32,628 nt of DNA from Bradyrhizobium hipponense (GTDB taxonomy: Bacteria; Pseudomonadota; Alphaproteobacteria; Rhizobiales; Xanthobacteraceae), in contig NZ_VSTH01000089.1 of NCBI RefSeq assembly GCF_008123965.1, positions 1 through 32,628 of the forward strand. Direction: 5' to 3'. Shown one piece after another: positions 8,452 through 17,461 of this stretch. A program made the position numbers and the translations under genes. Positions within the stretch are counted from its first letter, which is position 1. Each line of letters begins with the position of its first letter. A model generated the notes under the pieces. The model had not been told where the DNA came from. It did no database searches and was given only the letters and a program-made list of their open reading frames with translations.

Positions 8452-9558
8452 ATGCCGCGCACTGCCGCAAGACTGGTTGGGCTCTCGTTGCTGGGCTTGG
8501 CCGGCGTCCTCATTGTGGTGGCCGCCGCCGGACTGGGTTTTCGCGCCTATCGCCAGCATCTTGCTGCCGAAACTCTTGCGATCCGCTCACCTACGGGCGT
8601 CCAGGAGGGAAAGTTCGTCGACATCGGCGGCATCAAGCAGTGGATTCAAATCCGCGGCGAGGATCGGGATAACCCGGTCCTCCTGTTCGTCCACGGCGGG
8701 CCCGGGGGAACGACTTTGCCGATCTCGTCGGGTTGGCGCCCCTGGGAAAAGCATTTCACCGTCGTGCAATGGGACCAGCGCGGCGCCGGCCGGACCTATG
8801 GCGCCGCCGGAGAAGATGCGCTCGCGCCAACCATGACGCTGGCGCAAATGACGCAGGACGGCATCGAGCTGGCCGAATATCTGCGAACCCATCTGCACAA
8901 GGACAAAATTATCCTGGTCGGGCATTCCTGGGGCTCGTTTCTGGGCATTCACATCGTCAAACAGCGCCCTGATTTGTTCTCTGCCTATGTCGGCACGGGA
9001 CAAGTGGTCGGCAGGGTGACGTTCGAGAAGCAATTCGAGATCACGATCGCGCATCTGCAGGCGTTGGCGCAGTCCGCTGGCAACAGCGAGGCTCTGGGAG
9101 AATTGGCGCCAATCGTCGCGCGACCTCTGATCAGTCCACAAAATCGACTGGTTGCGGACAAATGGAGCAAAGCGCTGGGGCTACCCTCCATCGAGAGCTT
9201 CCAGTTGGCGGGTCCTGTCCCGCCGCCGTTCATGCCGGATTTCTCGCTGCTGGACTGGTACAACTGGCGTAAAGGCATGGCCTTCTCCGCAAAATATCTG
9301 CGCGGACGAGAGGGCCCCATGTTCAAGCGCGACGTCGTCTCGCTGGGTCTCGCGTTTCCGATCCCGGTGATCTTCATCGAGGGCGATGCCGACTACAACA
9401 CGCCGGGTGGACCGGCCGAACAATTCTTCAATCAGATCACGGCCCCACATAAGGATTTTGTCTGGGTGCGCGGCGGGAGTCATTTCATTCCGTTCGATCG
9501 TCCCGACGAATTCTTGGCTGAGCTGGTCACCCACGTGAGACCGCTGGCACCAGATTGA
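8452..9558 (+). CDS. Alpha/beta hydrolase, proline iminopeptidase-like, membrane-anchored
   Basis: 368-residue hydrolase. A single hydrophobic segment at residues 8-30 (LVGLSLLGLAGVLIVVAAAG) suggests a membrane anchor or uncleaved signal, with the enzyme facing the periplasm. The oxyanion motif HGGPGG is at 81-86, WDQRGAGR at 107-114, and the nucleophile elbow GHSWGS at 157-162 (Ser159). Late Asp (EGDADYNTPGG) and His (GGSHFIPF) candidates complete the triad. HGGPG plus WDQRGAG is typical of the S33 peptidase/proline iminopeptidase group, but many members are esterases, so the substrate is open. It follows DUF427 on the same strand, 65 bases away. Confidence 0.88.
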   Translation: MPRTAARLVGLSLLGLAGVLIVVAAAGLGFRAYRQHLAAETLAIRSPTGVQEGKFVDIGGIKQWIQIRGEDRDNPVLLFVHGGPGGTTLPISSGWRPWEKHFTVVQWDQRGAGRTYGAAGEDALAPTMTLAQMTQDGIELAEYLRTHLHKDKIILVGHSWGSFLGIHIVKQRPDLFSAYVGTGQVVGRVTFEKQFEITIAHLQALAQSAGNSEALGELAPIVARPLISPQNRLVADKWSKALGLPSIESFQLAGPVPPPFMPDFSLLDWYNWRKGMAFSAKYLRGREGPMFKRDVVSLGLAFPIPVIFIEGDADYNTPGGPAEQFFNQITAPHKDFVWVRGGSHFIPFDRPDEFLAELVTHVRPLAPD

Positions 9559-9598
9559 GACGACGGCTTGGGGCCGGCCCCCCATTTCAAATCTCACG

Positions 9599-9772
9599 CT
9601 ACGCCCTGAAGATCGTGAGCCCGAGTATCAGCAGCACCAGGAAGATCACGACGAAGATGTAGAACAGGAAGCGGGCGACGTCGGCGGAGGCGGCCGAGAT
9701 GCCCGTGAAGCCGAGCACACCTGCCACGATCGAGATCAGCAGGAAGATCAGCGCCCATTTCAAGATCGTCAT
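9599..9772 (-). CDS. DUF1328 small membrane protein (YtjA type)
   Basis: 57-residue inner-membrane peptide with two hydrophobic helices (ALIFLLISIVAGVLGF and FLFYIFVVIFLVLLILGL) joined by TGISAASADVAR. This is the DUF1328/YtjA pattern, of unknown function and often stress-associated. The start at 9772 (MTILKWALIF) is preferred over an ATG at 9796 because GGAG lies six bases upstream and the family begins with MTILKWAL. It stands alone, converging on the alpha/beta hydrolase gene. Confidence 0.9.
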   Translation of the reverse strand: MTILKWALIFLLISIVAGVLGFTGISAASADVARFLFYIFVVIFLVLLILGLTIFRA

Positions 9773-9954
9773 CGCCAGCTCCGCGACAGTGGCCACTGCA
9801 ATCGGCGGCCTTCATCCGTGTCGGAAACGCTAACCGCGTTGCGCGGACCCGGTTCCTAACGCACGATGGAAGGTTGTCGCGGCACAATCTGCCCTTGCTG
9901 AATCGGGTTCCCAGCGGCAGAGTCCGGCCGGACAGAAACGCGACCGGGACGGCC

Positions 9955-11145
9955 ATGATTACGATGTCACATTCCGCGGCGATCGGCGCAGAGGCGCATG
10001 CCGAGCCGAAGGCCAAGGTGCGCAATCTGTCGCTCGACCGCGCCCGCACCTTCCTGACGCTGGTGGTGCTGCTGCATCACGCCGTCATTCCCTACACCTA
10101 TTTCGGCCACACCGACCCAACCTCCTGGGTCGGCTTCGACATGATCGTGCTGGCGACCGACAGCTTCTTCATGGCGATGTTCTTCTTCCTGTCGGGGCTG
10201 TTCGCGTGGTCGGGAATCGCTCGCAAGGGGCCGGCGAGCTATCTGGCAGACCGCGTCCGACGGCTCGGCATACCGTTCGTGATCTGCGCATTCACGGTCA
10301 TTCCGCTCGCGTATTACGCCATCTCGCTGCGGCTCAACCCCGAGATCGGATTTTCGCAGTTCTGGTGGACTACGATCACGAAAGGCCCGTGGCCAAGCGG
10401 GCCGATCTGGTTCCTCTGGGTCTTGTTCGCCTTCGACCTGATCGCATGCCTCCTGTACCGGCTGTCGCCCGATCTGCTCGACCCTATCAACCGCCTCTCG
10501 CTGCGCGGGCGGCGCCGACCCGCGGAATTCTTCGCGGTCATGATGGCTGTCAGCGCCGCGTTCTATGTACCCGGGCTGATGTATTTCGGACCAAGCAACT
10601 GGTTCGAGTTCGGGCCGTTTTCGGTCCAGCATGGGCGCGTGATGCTCTATGCGACCTACTTCTTTTTCGGCGCCGGCATCGGCGTTGCGAATATCGATCG
10701 CGGACTGCTCTCGGCTGACGGCAGGATGGCGAAGGTGAGCTGGGACTGGATGGTCTTGGCGATCGTTCCGTATTGCCTGCTGTGGGGGCTGATCTTCATC
10801 AAGCGAGAAATACTGGGGAATCCGTCGCCACTGCCGAACTGGTATGAAGGAATTTACGCCGTCTGCGTCACCATCTTCAGCGTGGCCATCATGTTTCTGA
10901 TCCTGGCCTTCTTCCAGCGGTTCAGGCAGTCAGGCTCAGCAAGGCTACTCGATCCGATGCAGGCCGCTGCCTACGGCATGTTCCTGCTGCACTATCCGAT
11001 CACGCTGTGGCTGCAATACTGGCTGTTCGACTACAATTGGCCTGCAATCGAGAAGGCTTCCGCCGTGTTCGTGCTGACGGTGATTCTGAGCTGGGGCCTG
11101 ACGGCGGCGTTGCGAAAGATTCCTGGGGCGTCGCACGTGTTGTGA
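9955..11145 (+). CDS. Acyltransferase family 3 membrane protein
   Basis: About 396 residues with ten or so transmembrane segments. The N-terminus after the first 25 residues reads LSLDRARTFLTLVVLLHHAV, the acyltransferase-3 signature with the conserved Arg and the catalytic His of the HHA motif. A later FFFLSGLFAWSG block also fits. Such proteins O-acylate exported glycans, lipids or glucans; the acceptor cannot be read from sequence. The start is uncertain: ATG 9955 is used, ATG 9964 is close by, and the frame is open from a TTG at 9874. The gene is followed by an 87-base palindromic repeat and then the 3' end of purL. Confidence 0.88.
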   Translation: MITMSHSAAIGAEAHAEPKAKVRNLSLDRARTFLTLVVLLHHAVIPYTYFGHTDPTSWVGFDMIVLATDSFFMAMFFFLSGLFAWSGIARKGPASYLADRVRRLGIPFVICAFTVIPLAYYAISLRLNPEIGFSQFWWTTITKGPWPSGPIWFLWVLFAFDLIACLLYRLSPDLLDPINRLSLRGRRRPAEFFAVMMAVSAAFYVPGLMYFGPSNWFEFGPFSVQHGRVMLYATYFFFGAGIGVANIDRGLLSADGRMAKVSWDWMVLAIVPYCLLWGLIFIKREILGNPSPLPNWYEGIYAVCVTIFSVAIMFLILAFFQRFRQSGSARLLDPMQAAAYGMFLLHYPITLWLQYWLFDYNWPAIEKASAVFVLTVILSWGLTAALRKIPGASHVL

Positions 11146-11160
11146 GGCACGGTCTCTCCT

Positions 11161-11247
11161 CGTCATTGCGAGGAGCTCTTGCGACGAAGCAATCCAGAGT
11201 GTCTCCGCGGTGAGAGTCTGGATTGCTTCGCCGCGCTCGCAATGACG
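11161..11247. repeat. Long inverted repeat CGTCATTGCGAGGAG..CTCGCAATGACG
   Basis: The left arm (11161-11198) begins CGTCATTGCGAGGAG and includes GAAGCAATCCAGA. The right arm (11217-11247) begins TCTGGATTGCTTCG and ends CTCGCAATGACG. It lies between the convergent 3' ends of the acyltransferase gene and purL. This family of dispersed elements is common in Bradyrhizobium-type genomes. A hairpin here could terminate both transcripts. Confidence 0.85.
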
Positions 11248-11265
11248 GAGAATGCGGAAACGGCC

Positions 11266-13476
11266 CTACGCCACCGTCCCGCTCATGTACTCCGGCAGCC
11301 AGCGCTCGAACGAGGCACGCAGTGTGTCGATCGCGACCGGCGCTTCGCCCGCGATCGCGATCGCGTCGCCGCCGGTGGTGCCGATCCGCAGGCAGGGCAC
11401 CTCGCAGCCGCGCATCTTGGCGAGCACACGGCCGGCTTCCACCTCCGGCACGGTGACGAGATAGCGCGCCTGGTCCTCGCCGAACCAATACGCGTGCGGC
11501 ACGAGTGCAGCGGGCGCTGCGAGCAGCTTCGCGCCGATGCCGCTTGCCGTCGCCATCTCGGCAAGCGCGACCAGAAGGCCGCCGTCGGAGAGGTCGTGCG
11601 CGGCGGTCGCGGTGCCGGCGTGGATCATGCCGCGCACACAGTCGCCGTTGCGCTTCTCGGCGGCGAGATCGACCGGCGGCGGCGCGCCCTCCTCGCGGCC
11701 GCAGATGTCGCGCAAATAGACGGACTGGCCGAGCCAGCCGTGGGTTTCGCCGATCAGCAGGATCGCTTCGCCGTCGGCCTTGAAGGCCAGCGAAGCCGAT
11801 TTGGTGAAATCGTCGAGCAGGCCGACGCCGCCGATCGAGGGCGTGGGGAGGATCGCGCGGCCGTTGGTCTCGTTGTAGAGCGAGACGTTGCCGGACACGA
11901 CCGGGAAGTCGAGCGTGCGGCAGGCCTCCGAAATGCCCTTCAGGCAGCCGACGAACTGGCCCATGATCTCGGGCCGCTCCGGATTGCCGAAGTTGAGATT
12001 GTCGGTGATCGCGAGCGGCTTGCCACCGACCGCGGTGATGTTCCGCCAGGCTTCCGCCACCGCCTGCTTGCCACCCTCGAAGGGATCCGCCTCGCAATAG
12101 CGCGGCGTGACGTCGACGGTCAGCGCCAGGCCCTTCGGCCCGTCCTGCACGCGCACGACGGCGGCATCGCCGCCGGGCCGTTGCATGGTATTGCCGAGGA
12201 TGACGTGGTCGTACTGCTCCCAGACCCAGCGCTTGCTGCACATATCCGGCGTGCCGATCAGCTTCTCCAGCGCGGCACCGACGCCGATCGGCGCCGACAC
12301 CTCGCGGGCGTGCACGATCGGCAGTGCGGTGGCGGCGACATGCGGGCGGTCATAAAGCGGTGCTTCGTCGCCGAGCTCCTTGATCGGCAGGTCGGCCATG
12401 ACGTCACCGCCATACTTGACCACGAAGCGCTTGCTCGGCGTGGTGTAGCCGACGACGGCGAAATCGAGCCCCCACTTCTTGAAGATCGCCTCGGCTTCCT
12501 TCTCCTTCTCAGGCTTGAGCACCATGAGCATGCGCTCCTGGCTCTCGGAGAGCATCATCTCGTAGGCGCTCATGCCGGTCTCGCGGGTCGGCACTGCGTC
12601 GAGATCGAGATCGACGCCGAGGTCGCCCTTGGCACCCATTTCGACCGCCGAGCAGGTCAGGCCCGCCGCGCCCATGTCCTGGATCGCGATGACGCAGCCC
12701 TTGTCCATGATCTCGAGGCAAGCCTCGAGCAGCAGCTTCTCGGCGAAGGGATCGCCGACCTGCACGGTGGGACGCTTCTCCTCGGACTTGTCGTCAAATT
12801 CGGCCGAAGCCATCGAGGCGCCATGGATGCCGTCGCGTCCCGTCTTGGAGCCGAGATAAACGATCGGCATGTTCACGCCGGAGGCGGCCGCATAGAAAAT
12901 CTTGTCAGCATCGGCGAGGCCCACGGCCATCGCATTGACGAGGATATTGCCGTCATAGCGGGTGTGGAAACGCACCTGGCCACCGACCGTCGGCACGCCG
13001 AAGGAATTGCCGTAGCCGCCGACGCCGGCCACGACGCCCGAGACCAGATGCCGGGTCCTGGCATGCTCGGGCGCGCCAAAGCTCAGCGCGTTGAGGCAGG
13101 CGATGGGCCGTGCGCCCATCGTGAAGACGTCGCGCAGAATGCCGCCGACGCCGGTGGTCGCGCCCTGGTAGGGCTCGATATAGCTCGGGTGATTGTGGCT
13201 CTCCATCTTGAAGACTACGGCCTGGCCATCGCCAATATCGATCACGCCGGCGTTCTCGCCGGGGCCCTGGATCACCCAGGGGGCCTTGGTCGGCAATCCG
13301 CGCAAATGGATGCGCGAGGATTTGTACGAGCAGTGCTCGTTCCACATCGCCGAGAAGATGCCCAGCTCGGTGAAGGTCGGCTCCCGCCCGATCAGCTTCA
13401 GGATGCGCTCATACTCGTCGGGCTTGAGCCCGTGGGCGGCAACCAGTTCGGAGGTGATCTTGGGTTCGTTCTTCAT
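11266..13476 (-). CDS. purL: Phosphoribosylformylglycinamidine synthase subunit PurL
   Basis: 736-residue short-type PurL, the ATP-dependent synthetase of de novo purine step 4, converting FGAR to FGAM with PurQ (glutaminase) and PurS. The conserved WNEHCSYKSS is at 45-54, followed by GPGENAGVIDIG and MESHNHPSYIEPYQGATTGVGG. The short length without fused PurS or glutaminase domains matches the separate purS and purQ genes in this window. The start at 13476 (MKNEPKIT) is taken from family convention. The ribosome site is weak, and an in-frame ATG at 13518 exists. The gene is divergent from a thioesterase. Confidence 0.97.
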   Translation of the reverse strand: MKNEPKITSELVAAHGLKPDEYERILKLIGREPTFTELGIFSAMWNEHCSYKSSRIHLRGLPTKAPWVIQGPGENAGVIDIGDGQAVVFKMESHNHPSYIEPYQGATTGVGGILRDVFTMGARPIACLNALSFGAPEHARTRHLVSGVVAGVGGYGNSFGVPTVGGQVRFHTRYDGNILVNAMAVGLADADKIFYAAASGVNMPIVYLGSKTGRDGIHGASMASAEFDDKSEEKRPTVQVGDPFAEKLLLEACLEIMDKGCVIAIQDMGAAGLTCSAVEMGAKGDLGVDLDLDAVPTRETGMSAYEMMLSESQERMLMVLKPEKEKEAEAIFKKWGLDFAVVGYTTPSKRFVVKYGGDVMADLPIKELGDEAPLYDRPHVAATALPIVHAREVSAPIGVGAALEKLIGTPDMCSKRWVWEQYDHVILGNTMQRPGGDAAVVRVQDGPKGLALTVDVTPRYCEADPFEGGKQAVAEAWRNITAVGGKPLAITDNLNFGNPERPEIMGQFVGCLKGISEACRTLDFPVVSGNVSLYNETNGRAILPTPSIGGVGLLDDFTKSASLAFKADGEAILLIGETHGWLGQSVYLRDICGREEGAPPPVDLAAEKRNGDCVRGMIHAGTATAAHDLSDGGLLVALAEMATASGIGAKLLAAPAALVPHAYWFGEDQARYLVTVPEVEAGRVLAKMRGCEVPCLRIGTTGGDAIAIAGEAPVAIDTLRASFERWLPEYMSGTVA

Positions 13477-13658
13477 GGATTCGAGGCTTTCGGCGGGGTT
13501 TGCCGTTCTTAGGAACATCGGGGGCTCACGAAAAGCCCTTTATGGTGCATTTTTCCACTGTCCCACGTTTTGCGGCCGGGGGATGCGGGAACAGGAATTG
13601 CAAGGCGCGGTCGGATCGGATTTAAGGGCTAAAGACCCGTAATTGAAGGCCCATTTCC

Positions 13659-14138
13659 TTGCACGAATTGACCAAAGCGCCCCCGTCCCGCCGCCCCGAC
13701 CTCCACATCGCCGCCGATGGGGAATTCCAGGGCTGGCGGACCTGGATTCGCGACAGTTTTGAGAGCCATATCGGTCCGTTCTGGCACAAGATCGAACAGG
13801 ACGGCGGCGTCCGCAGCGCTTTCCGGGTCGAGAAAAAGCACCTCAACGGCTCCGGTAACGTCCATGGCGGATGCTTCATGGCGTTCGCCGACTATTGCCT
13901 GTTTGCGATCGCGACCCATGAGCTGGATGGGCCGGCCGTGACCACCAATTTCGCCTGCGACTTCCTCGACGGTGCGCGAGAGGGCGAACTGATCGAATGC
14001 GTGGGCGAAGTCTCCCGCGCTGGCGGCTCGCTGATCTTCCTGCGCGGCAAGATGATGTCCGGCGACCGGCCGCTGCTCACCTTCTCCGGCACGATCAAGC
14101 GGGTGAAGCGGAAGCCGGCACTCCAGGCAAACGCATAG
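13659..14138 (+). CDS. PaaI-type hotdog thioesterase
   Basis: About 159 residues of hotdog-fold thioesterase. The diagnostic NVHGGCFMAFADYCLF stretch holds the conserved HGG and the acidic residue used by PaaI/YdiI-type acyl-CoA thioesterases. The following TTNFACDFLDGAREGELI also fits. The start is probably TTG, at 13659 or 13668; no ATG lies before the conserved part and no strong ribosome site is seen. It sits on the + strand between purL and the Bug-type gene. The acyl substrate is unknown. Confidence 0.85.
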   Translation: MHELTKAPPSRRPDLHIAADGEFQGWRTWIRDSFESHIGPFWHKIEQDGGVRSAFRVEKKHLNGSGNVHGGCFMAFADYCLFAIATHELDGPAVTTNFACDFLDGAREGELIECVGEVSRAGGSLIFLRGKMMSGDRPLLTFSGTIKRVKRKPALQANA

Positions 14139-14187
14139 CATGACGGTCCCGGCCGAACGGCTGAAGCTGCGGTAGCGCCAAACGCTA

Positions 14188-15159
14188 TTACTTGGCGTCG
14201 TCCGCCAGCATTTTCCGGTATTTCTCGACGTCGCGCGACACCAGTCGCTGAAGCAGCTCCGGCGTGTGTTCGTCGGCATCGGGCGCGACCGTCGACAGAT
14301 CGCCAAAACGCTTCTTCACCGCGTCGGTTTCTACAGCGGTGCGCGCGGCGGCGTTCAGCTTGGCGATAACGGCCGGCGGCGTGCCCTTGGGCGCGAACAG
14401 GCCGTTCCAGCCCTGCGCCTCGAATTCGGGCAGGCCCGCTTCGGCGGACGTGAGCAAATCGGGCAGCGTGGCGAGCCGCACGGTCGAGCCGACCACGAGC
14501 CCCCTCACCAGCTTCTCGTTGATCGACTGCGAGACGGACGCGGCCGCATCGCAGACGCCGTCGATCTGGCTACCGACCGCGTCGGTCAGCGCAGGCGCCG
14601 CGCCGCGATAGCCGACCAGCGTCGCATCGACGCCGGCTGCCGTGACGAAGCTCTTGCAGATCAAATAATTCGACGAGCCGACGCCGGCATGGCCGAGATT
14701 GATCTTGCCCGGATTGGCCTTGGCGTAGGCGATGAACTCCTTGAGGTCCGTTGCTGGAAAATCCTTGCGCAGGGCGATGATGCCGAACGTCTTCGCCACC
14801 ATGGCGATCGGCTGGAAGGAGTCCGGCGTGAACGGCAGTTTTGGATAGATCGTATAGGCCGCGGCATTGGTGCCGGCATTGCCGATCGCGATGGTGTAGC
14901 CGTCAGGCTCGGCGCGGGAGGCGCGCGCCAGCGCGGTCGAGCCGCCGGCCCCGGCGACGTTCTCGATCACGATGGTCTGACCGAGCGCGATGCCCATCTG
15001 CTCGGCGACCGTGCGCGCGATCACGTCCGACGTGCCACCGGCCGCGAACGGCACGATCATGGTGATCGGACGCTTGGGAAAATCCTGCGCGGATGCAGCA
15101 GTCGCGAACGAGAGCGTCGCGAGCGCGGCGAGACACCGCTTCAAAATGAACGAGATCAC
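14188..15159 (-). CDS. Bug family periplasmic binding protein (TctC-like)
   Basis: 323-residue extracytoplasmic solute receptor of the tripartite tricarboxylate (Bug) family. The signal peptide (LKRCLAALATLSFATAASAQ) is cleaved near residue 25. The mature start FPKRPITMIVPFAAGGTSDV is the family hallmark, and GHAGVGSSNYLICKSF and GYRGAAPALTDAVGSQID follow. The start is GTG at 15159, overlapping the purQ stop by four bases (GTGA), with GGAAAAGG just upstream. Cotranscription and coupling with purQ are therefore likely. No TctA or TctB membrane subunit is present in the window. The ligand is unknown. Confidence 0.9.
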   Translation of the reverse strand: MISFILKRCLAALATLSFATAASAQDFPKRPITMIVPFAAGGTSDVIARTVAEQMGIALGQTIVIENVAGAGGSTALARASRAEPDGYTIAIGNAGTNAAAYTIYPKLPFTPDSFQPIAMVAKTFGIIALRKDFPATDLKEFIAYAKANPGKINLGHAGVGSSNYLICKSFVTAAGVDATLVGYRGAAPALTDAVGSQIDGVCDAAASVSQSINEKLVRGLVVGSTVRLATLPDLLTSAEAGLPEFEAQGWNGLFAPKGTPPAVIAKLNAAARTAVETDAVKKRFGDLSTVAPDADEHTPELLQRLVSRDVEKYRKMLADDAK

Positions 15160-15857
15160 GCGGCCTTTTCCAGGTGCTGGACCAGGCCGGCGAACAGGCC
15201 GCGTCCGTCGGTGCAGCCCATGATATCTTCGACGTGGTTTTCCGGGTGCGGCATCATGCCGAGCACGTTGCCGTTGTCGTTGACCAGGCCGGCGATCGAA
15301 TGCGCGGCGCCGTTGATGTTGTGGCTTTCGTCGACCACGCCGTCGGCCGAGCAATAGCGGTAGAGCACCCGTCCCTCGCCCTCGAGCCGCTTGATGGTCT
15401 CTTCATCCGCCTCGTAATTGCCCTCGCCATGGGCGACGGGGACGCGGATCACCTGGCCCGCATTGTAGCCGCGGGTGAACGGCGTGTCGGAACGCTCGAC
15501 GCGCAGATGCACGTCGCGGCAGATGAATTTCAGCTGCGCGTTGCGCATCAGCACACCCGGCAGCAGCCCGGATTCGCAGAGGATCTGGAAGCCATTGCAG
15601 ACGCCGAGCACGAGGCCACCCTTGGCCGCATAGTCGCGCACCGCATCCATGACCGGCGCGCGCGCCGCAATCGCGCCGCAGCGCAGATAGTCGCCATAGG
15701 AGAAGCCGCCCGGGACCACCACGAGATCGGTGCCGGCAGGAAGCGACGTCTCCGCGTGCCACACCATCGCAGGCTCGTTGCCCGAGATCAGCTTCAGCGC
15801 GCGCGCCATGTCGCGCTCGCGGTTGATTCCGGGAAAAACGAGAATGGCGGCTTTCAT
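15156..15857 (-). CDS. purQ: Phosphoribosylformylglycinamidine synthase glutaminase subunit PurQ
   Basis: 233-residue class I glutamine amidotransferase that supplies ammonia to PurL. The N-terminal KAAILVFPGINRERDMARAL and PGGFSYGDYLR (49-59) are typical. The nucleophile is Cys87 in GVCNGFQ; His204 and Glu206 in MMPHPENH complete the triad. The ATG at 15857 is the conserved start. The open frame continues far upstream, antisense to corA, and that part is not coding. It is separated from purS by corA on the other strand and overlaps the Bug-type gene at its 3' end. Confidence 0.97.
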   Translation of the reverse strand: MKAAILVFPGINRERDMARALKLISGNEPAMVWHAETSLPAGTDLVVVPGGFSYGDYLRCGAIAARAPVMDAVRDYAAKGGLVLGVCNGFQILCESGLLPGVLMRNAQLKFICRDVHLRVERSDTPFTRGYNAGQVIRVPVAHGEGNYEADEETIKRLEGEGRVLYRYCSADGVVDESHNINGAAHSIAGLVNDNGNVLGMMPHPENHVEDIMGCTDGRGLFAGLVQHLEKAA

Positions 15858-16022
15858 GGCTCGGGTTCCGACAGTGGCGGGAATCGGGGTGGCACGGCGG
15901 CCAAATCGTGAAGAGACATAACCATTTGACGGGGATTTTACCAGTGCTAGCCTCGCCGGGCCGCCTTGTGCACAGGCCATGGTTACCGCAATTTGGCCGA
16001 ACGATTTGCCGGGATTGAAACC

Positions 16023-17039
16023 ATGAATGTCCCGTCGCTGCCCACATCCGCCGCCGAGCCGGTTTCCGCCGACGGCGTCATCGCGGCCGGCGCCTATGTC
16101 GACGGACGGCGCGTCGCCAATATCGCCATCAGCGAGGCGTCTAGCTGGCGCGCCAAGCCCGGCCACGTGGTCTGGATCGGGCTGCATGAGCCCGACATGG
16201 CGCTGCTCGGCGCCGTGCAGAAGCAGTTCGATCTGCACGAACTCGCCATCGAGGACGCCAACCACGCCCATCAGCGGCCCAAGATCGAGCAATACGGCGA
16301 AGCCCTGTTCATCGTGGCGCGGACCGCGCAATTGCTCGAGGGGCGGATCGCCTTCGGCGAGACCCACATCTTCATCGGCGATGGCTATCTCGTGACGGTC
16401 CGTCACGGCGCCTCGACCTCGTATACGGCGGTACGCGAACGCTGCGAGAGTTGTCCGCGGGCGCTCGCCCGCGGCGAGGACTACATCCTCTATGCCATCC
16501 TCGATTTCATCGTCGACAACTACTCGCCGGTGCTCGAAAGCATTCACGAGGAGGTCGAGGAGATCGAGGACTACGTGCTCTCCCACGCCATCACCAAGGC
16601 CCAGATCGAGCGCCTCTACATGCTGCGCCGCGACCTGTTGCGGCTGCGGAATGCGATCGGCCCTCTGGTGGAGGTCTGCCGCCGGCTCGAGCACGACGAA
16701 CTGTCGATGGTGCGCCCGGCCATGCAGACGCTGTTCCGCGACGTCACCGACCATGTCCGCAATATCCAGGAGCGCATCGATTCCATGCGCGAGGTGCTGG
16801 CCTTCGCCTTCGAAGCGAGCCTTTTGGTCGGCCAGGCACAGGAAACTGCGGTCTCCAAGAAGCTTGCCTCCTGGCTCGCCATCATCGCGATCCCGACCGC
16901 GCTCGCCGGCATCTACGGCATGAACTTCAAGCACATGCCGGAGCTGGACTGGGAGTACGGCTATTACATGCTGCTCGGCGTGATGCTGATTTCGTGCGGA
17001 GCGCTGTACTGGCGCTTCCGCCACGTTGGATGGCTGTGA
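16023..17039 (+). CDS. corA: CorA family magnesium/cobalt transporter
   Basis: 338-residue CorA-type divalent cation channel of the inner membrane. A long cytoplasmic N-terminal domain is followed by helical segments (ESIHEEVEEIEDYVLSHAI, MLRRDLLRLRNAIGPLVEV). Two C-terminal membrane helices follow, with the pore-loop signature YGMN at residues 298-301 and the conserved loop FKHMPEL after it. The start ATG is at 16023. It lies divergent from purQ and converges on purS, splitting the pur genes. Mg2+ is the likely substrate; some relatives carry Co2+, Ni2+ or Zn2+. Confidence 0.95.
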   Translation: MNVPSLPTSAAEPVSADGVIAAGAYVDGRRVANIAISEASSWRAKPGHVVWIGLHEPDMALLGAVQKQFDLHELAIEDANHAHQRPKIEQYGEALFIVARTAQLLEGRIAFGETHIFIGDGYLVTVRHGASTSYTAVRERCESCPRALARGEDYILYAILDFIVDNYSPVLESIHEEVEEIEDYVLSHAITKAQIERLYMLRRDLLRLRNAIGPLVEVCRRLEHDELSMVRPAMQTLFRDVTDHVRNIQERIDSMREVLAFAFEASLLVGQAQETAVSKKLASWLAIIAIPTALAGIYGMNFKHMPELDWEYGYYMLLGVMLISCGALYWRFRHVGWL

Positions 17040-17081
17040 GGGGGCGGCCCTCGCCCGACTGCGCGTGTTAGCCAGTCCGGC

Positions 17082-17190
17082 TCCTTGTCCTGAGGAGCGC
17101 GCTCTCTGCGCGCGTCTCGAAGGATGAAGGCCGAGCTGCAAGAGCCGGGCCTGCATGGTTCGAGACGCGCATGCTGCGCTCCTCACCATG
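17082..17190. repeat. Two copies of the TCGAGACG palindromic repeat between corA and purS
   Basis: Copy 1 is at about 17082-17127, with core GAGGAGCGCGC then GCGCGCGTCTCGAAGGAT. Copy 2 (17154-17190) begins CATGGTTCGAGACGCG and ends CGCTCCTCACCATG, in the opposite orientation. They are relatives of the pair at 6102-6235. The elements lie between the convergent 3' ends of corA and purS. Confidence 0.8.
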
Positions 17191-17208
17191 AGGATTTACG
17201 AGGCGGAC

Positions 17209-17448
17209 TCAGACGATCTCGACGCGATAGTTCTCGATCACGGTGTTCGCCAAGAGCTTGTCGGCGGCATCCTTCAGCACGGCTTCGGCCTTGGCCTTGT
17301 CGGCGCCGGCAAGCTCGATGTCGAACACCTTGCCCTGGCGCACGCTGGCGACGCCGTCGACGCCGAGCGATTTCAGCGCGCCTTCGATGGCCTTGCCTTG
17401 CGGATCGAGGATGCCCGTTTTCAAGGTAACGGTGACACGTGCCTTCAC
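17209..17448 (-). CDS. purS: Phosphoribosylformylglycinamidine synthase subunit PurS
   Basis: 79-residue PurS, the small structural subunit that joins PurL and PurQ. It has the family pattern KARVTVTLKTGILDPQGKAI at the start and VRQGKVFDIEL in the middle, ending in ANTVIENYRVEIV. The start codon is GTG at 17448. purC ends 13 bases upstream, so the two are one operon. GGGG seven to ten bases before the GTG may serve as ribosome site. Confidence 0.95.
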   Translation of the reverse strand: MKARVTVTLKTGILDPQGKAIEGALKSLGVDGVASVRQGKVFDIELAGADKAKAEAVLKDAADKLLANTVIENYRVEIV

Positions 17449-17461
17449 GTCGAAATCCCCT

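Noticed and set aside
11000..12241. 413-codon minus-strand frame over the repeat and purL end
   Set aside because: Out of frame with PurL and partly translated from the palindromic repeat.
11179..13512. 777-codon open frame on the + strand across purL
   Set aside because: Antisense to a fully conserved purL. Its translation is rich in Arg, Asp, His and Gly, typical of GC-rich shadow frames, and matches no family.
15926..15954. corA promoter from TTGACG at 15926-15931
   Set aside because: The -35 is good, but no acceptable -10 lies at 16-18 bases spacing.
15858..17189. Upstream extension of the purQ frame to a 677-codon ORF
   Set aside because: The added part is antisense to corA; PurQ homologues begin at MKAAILVFPG.
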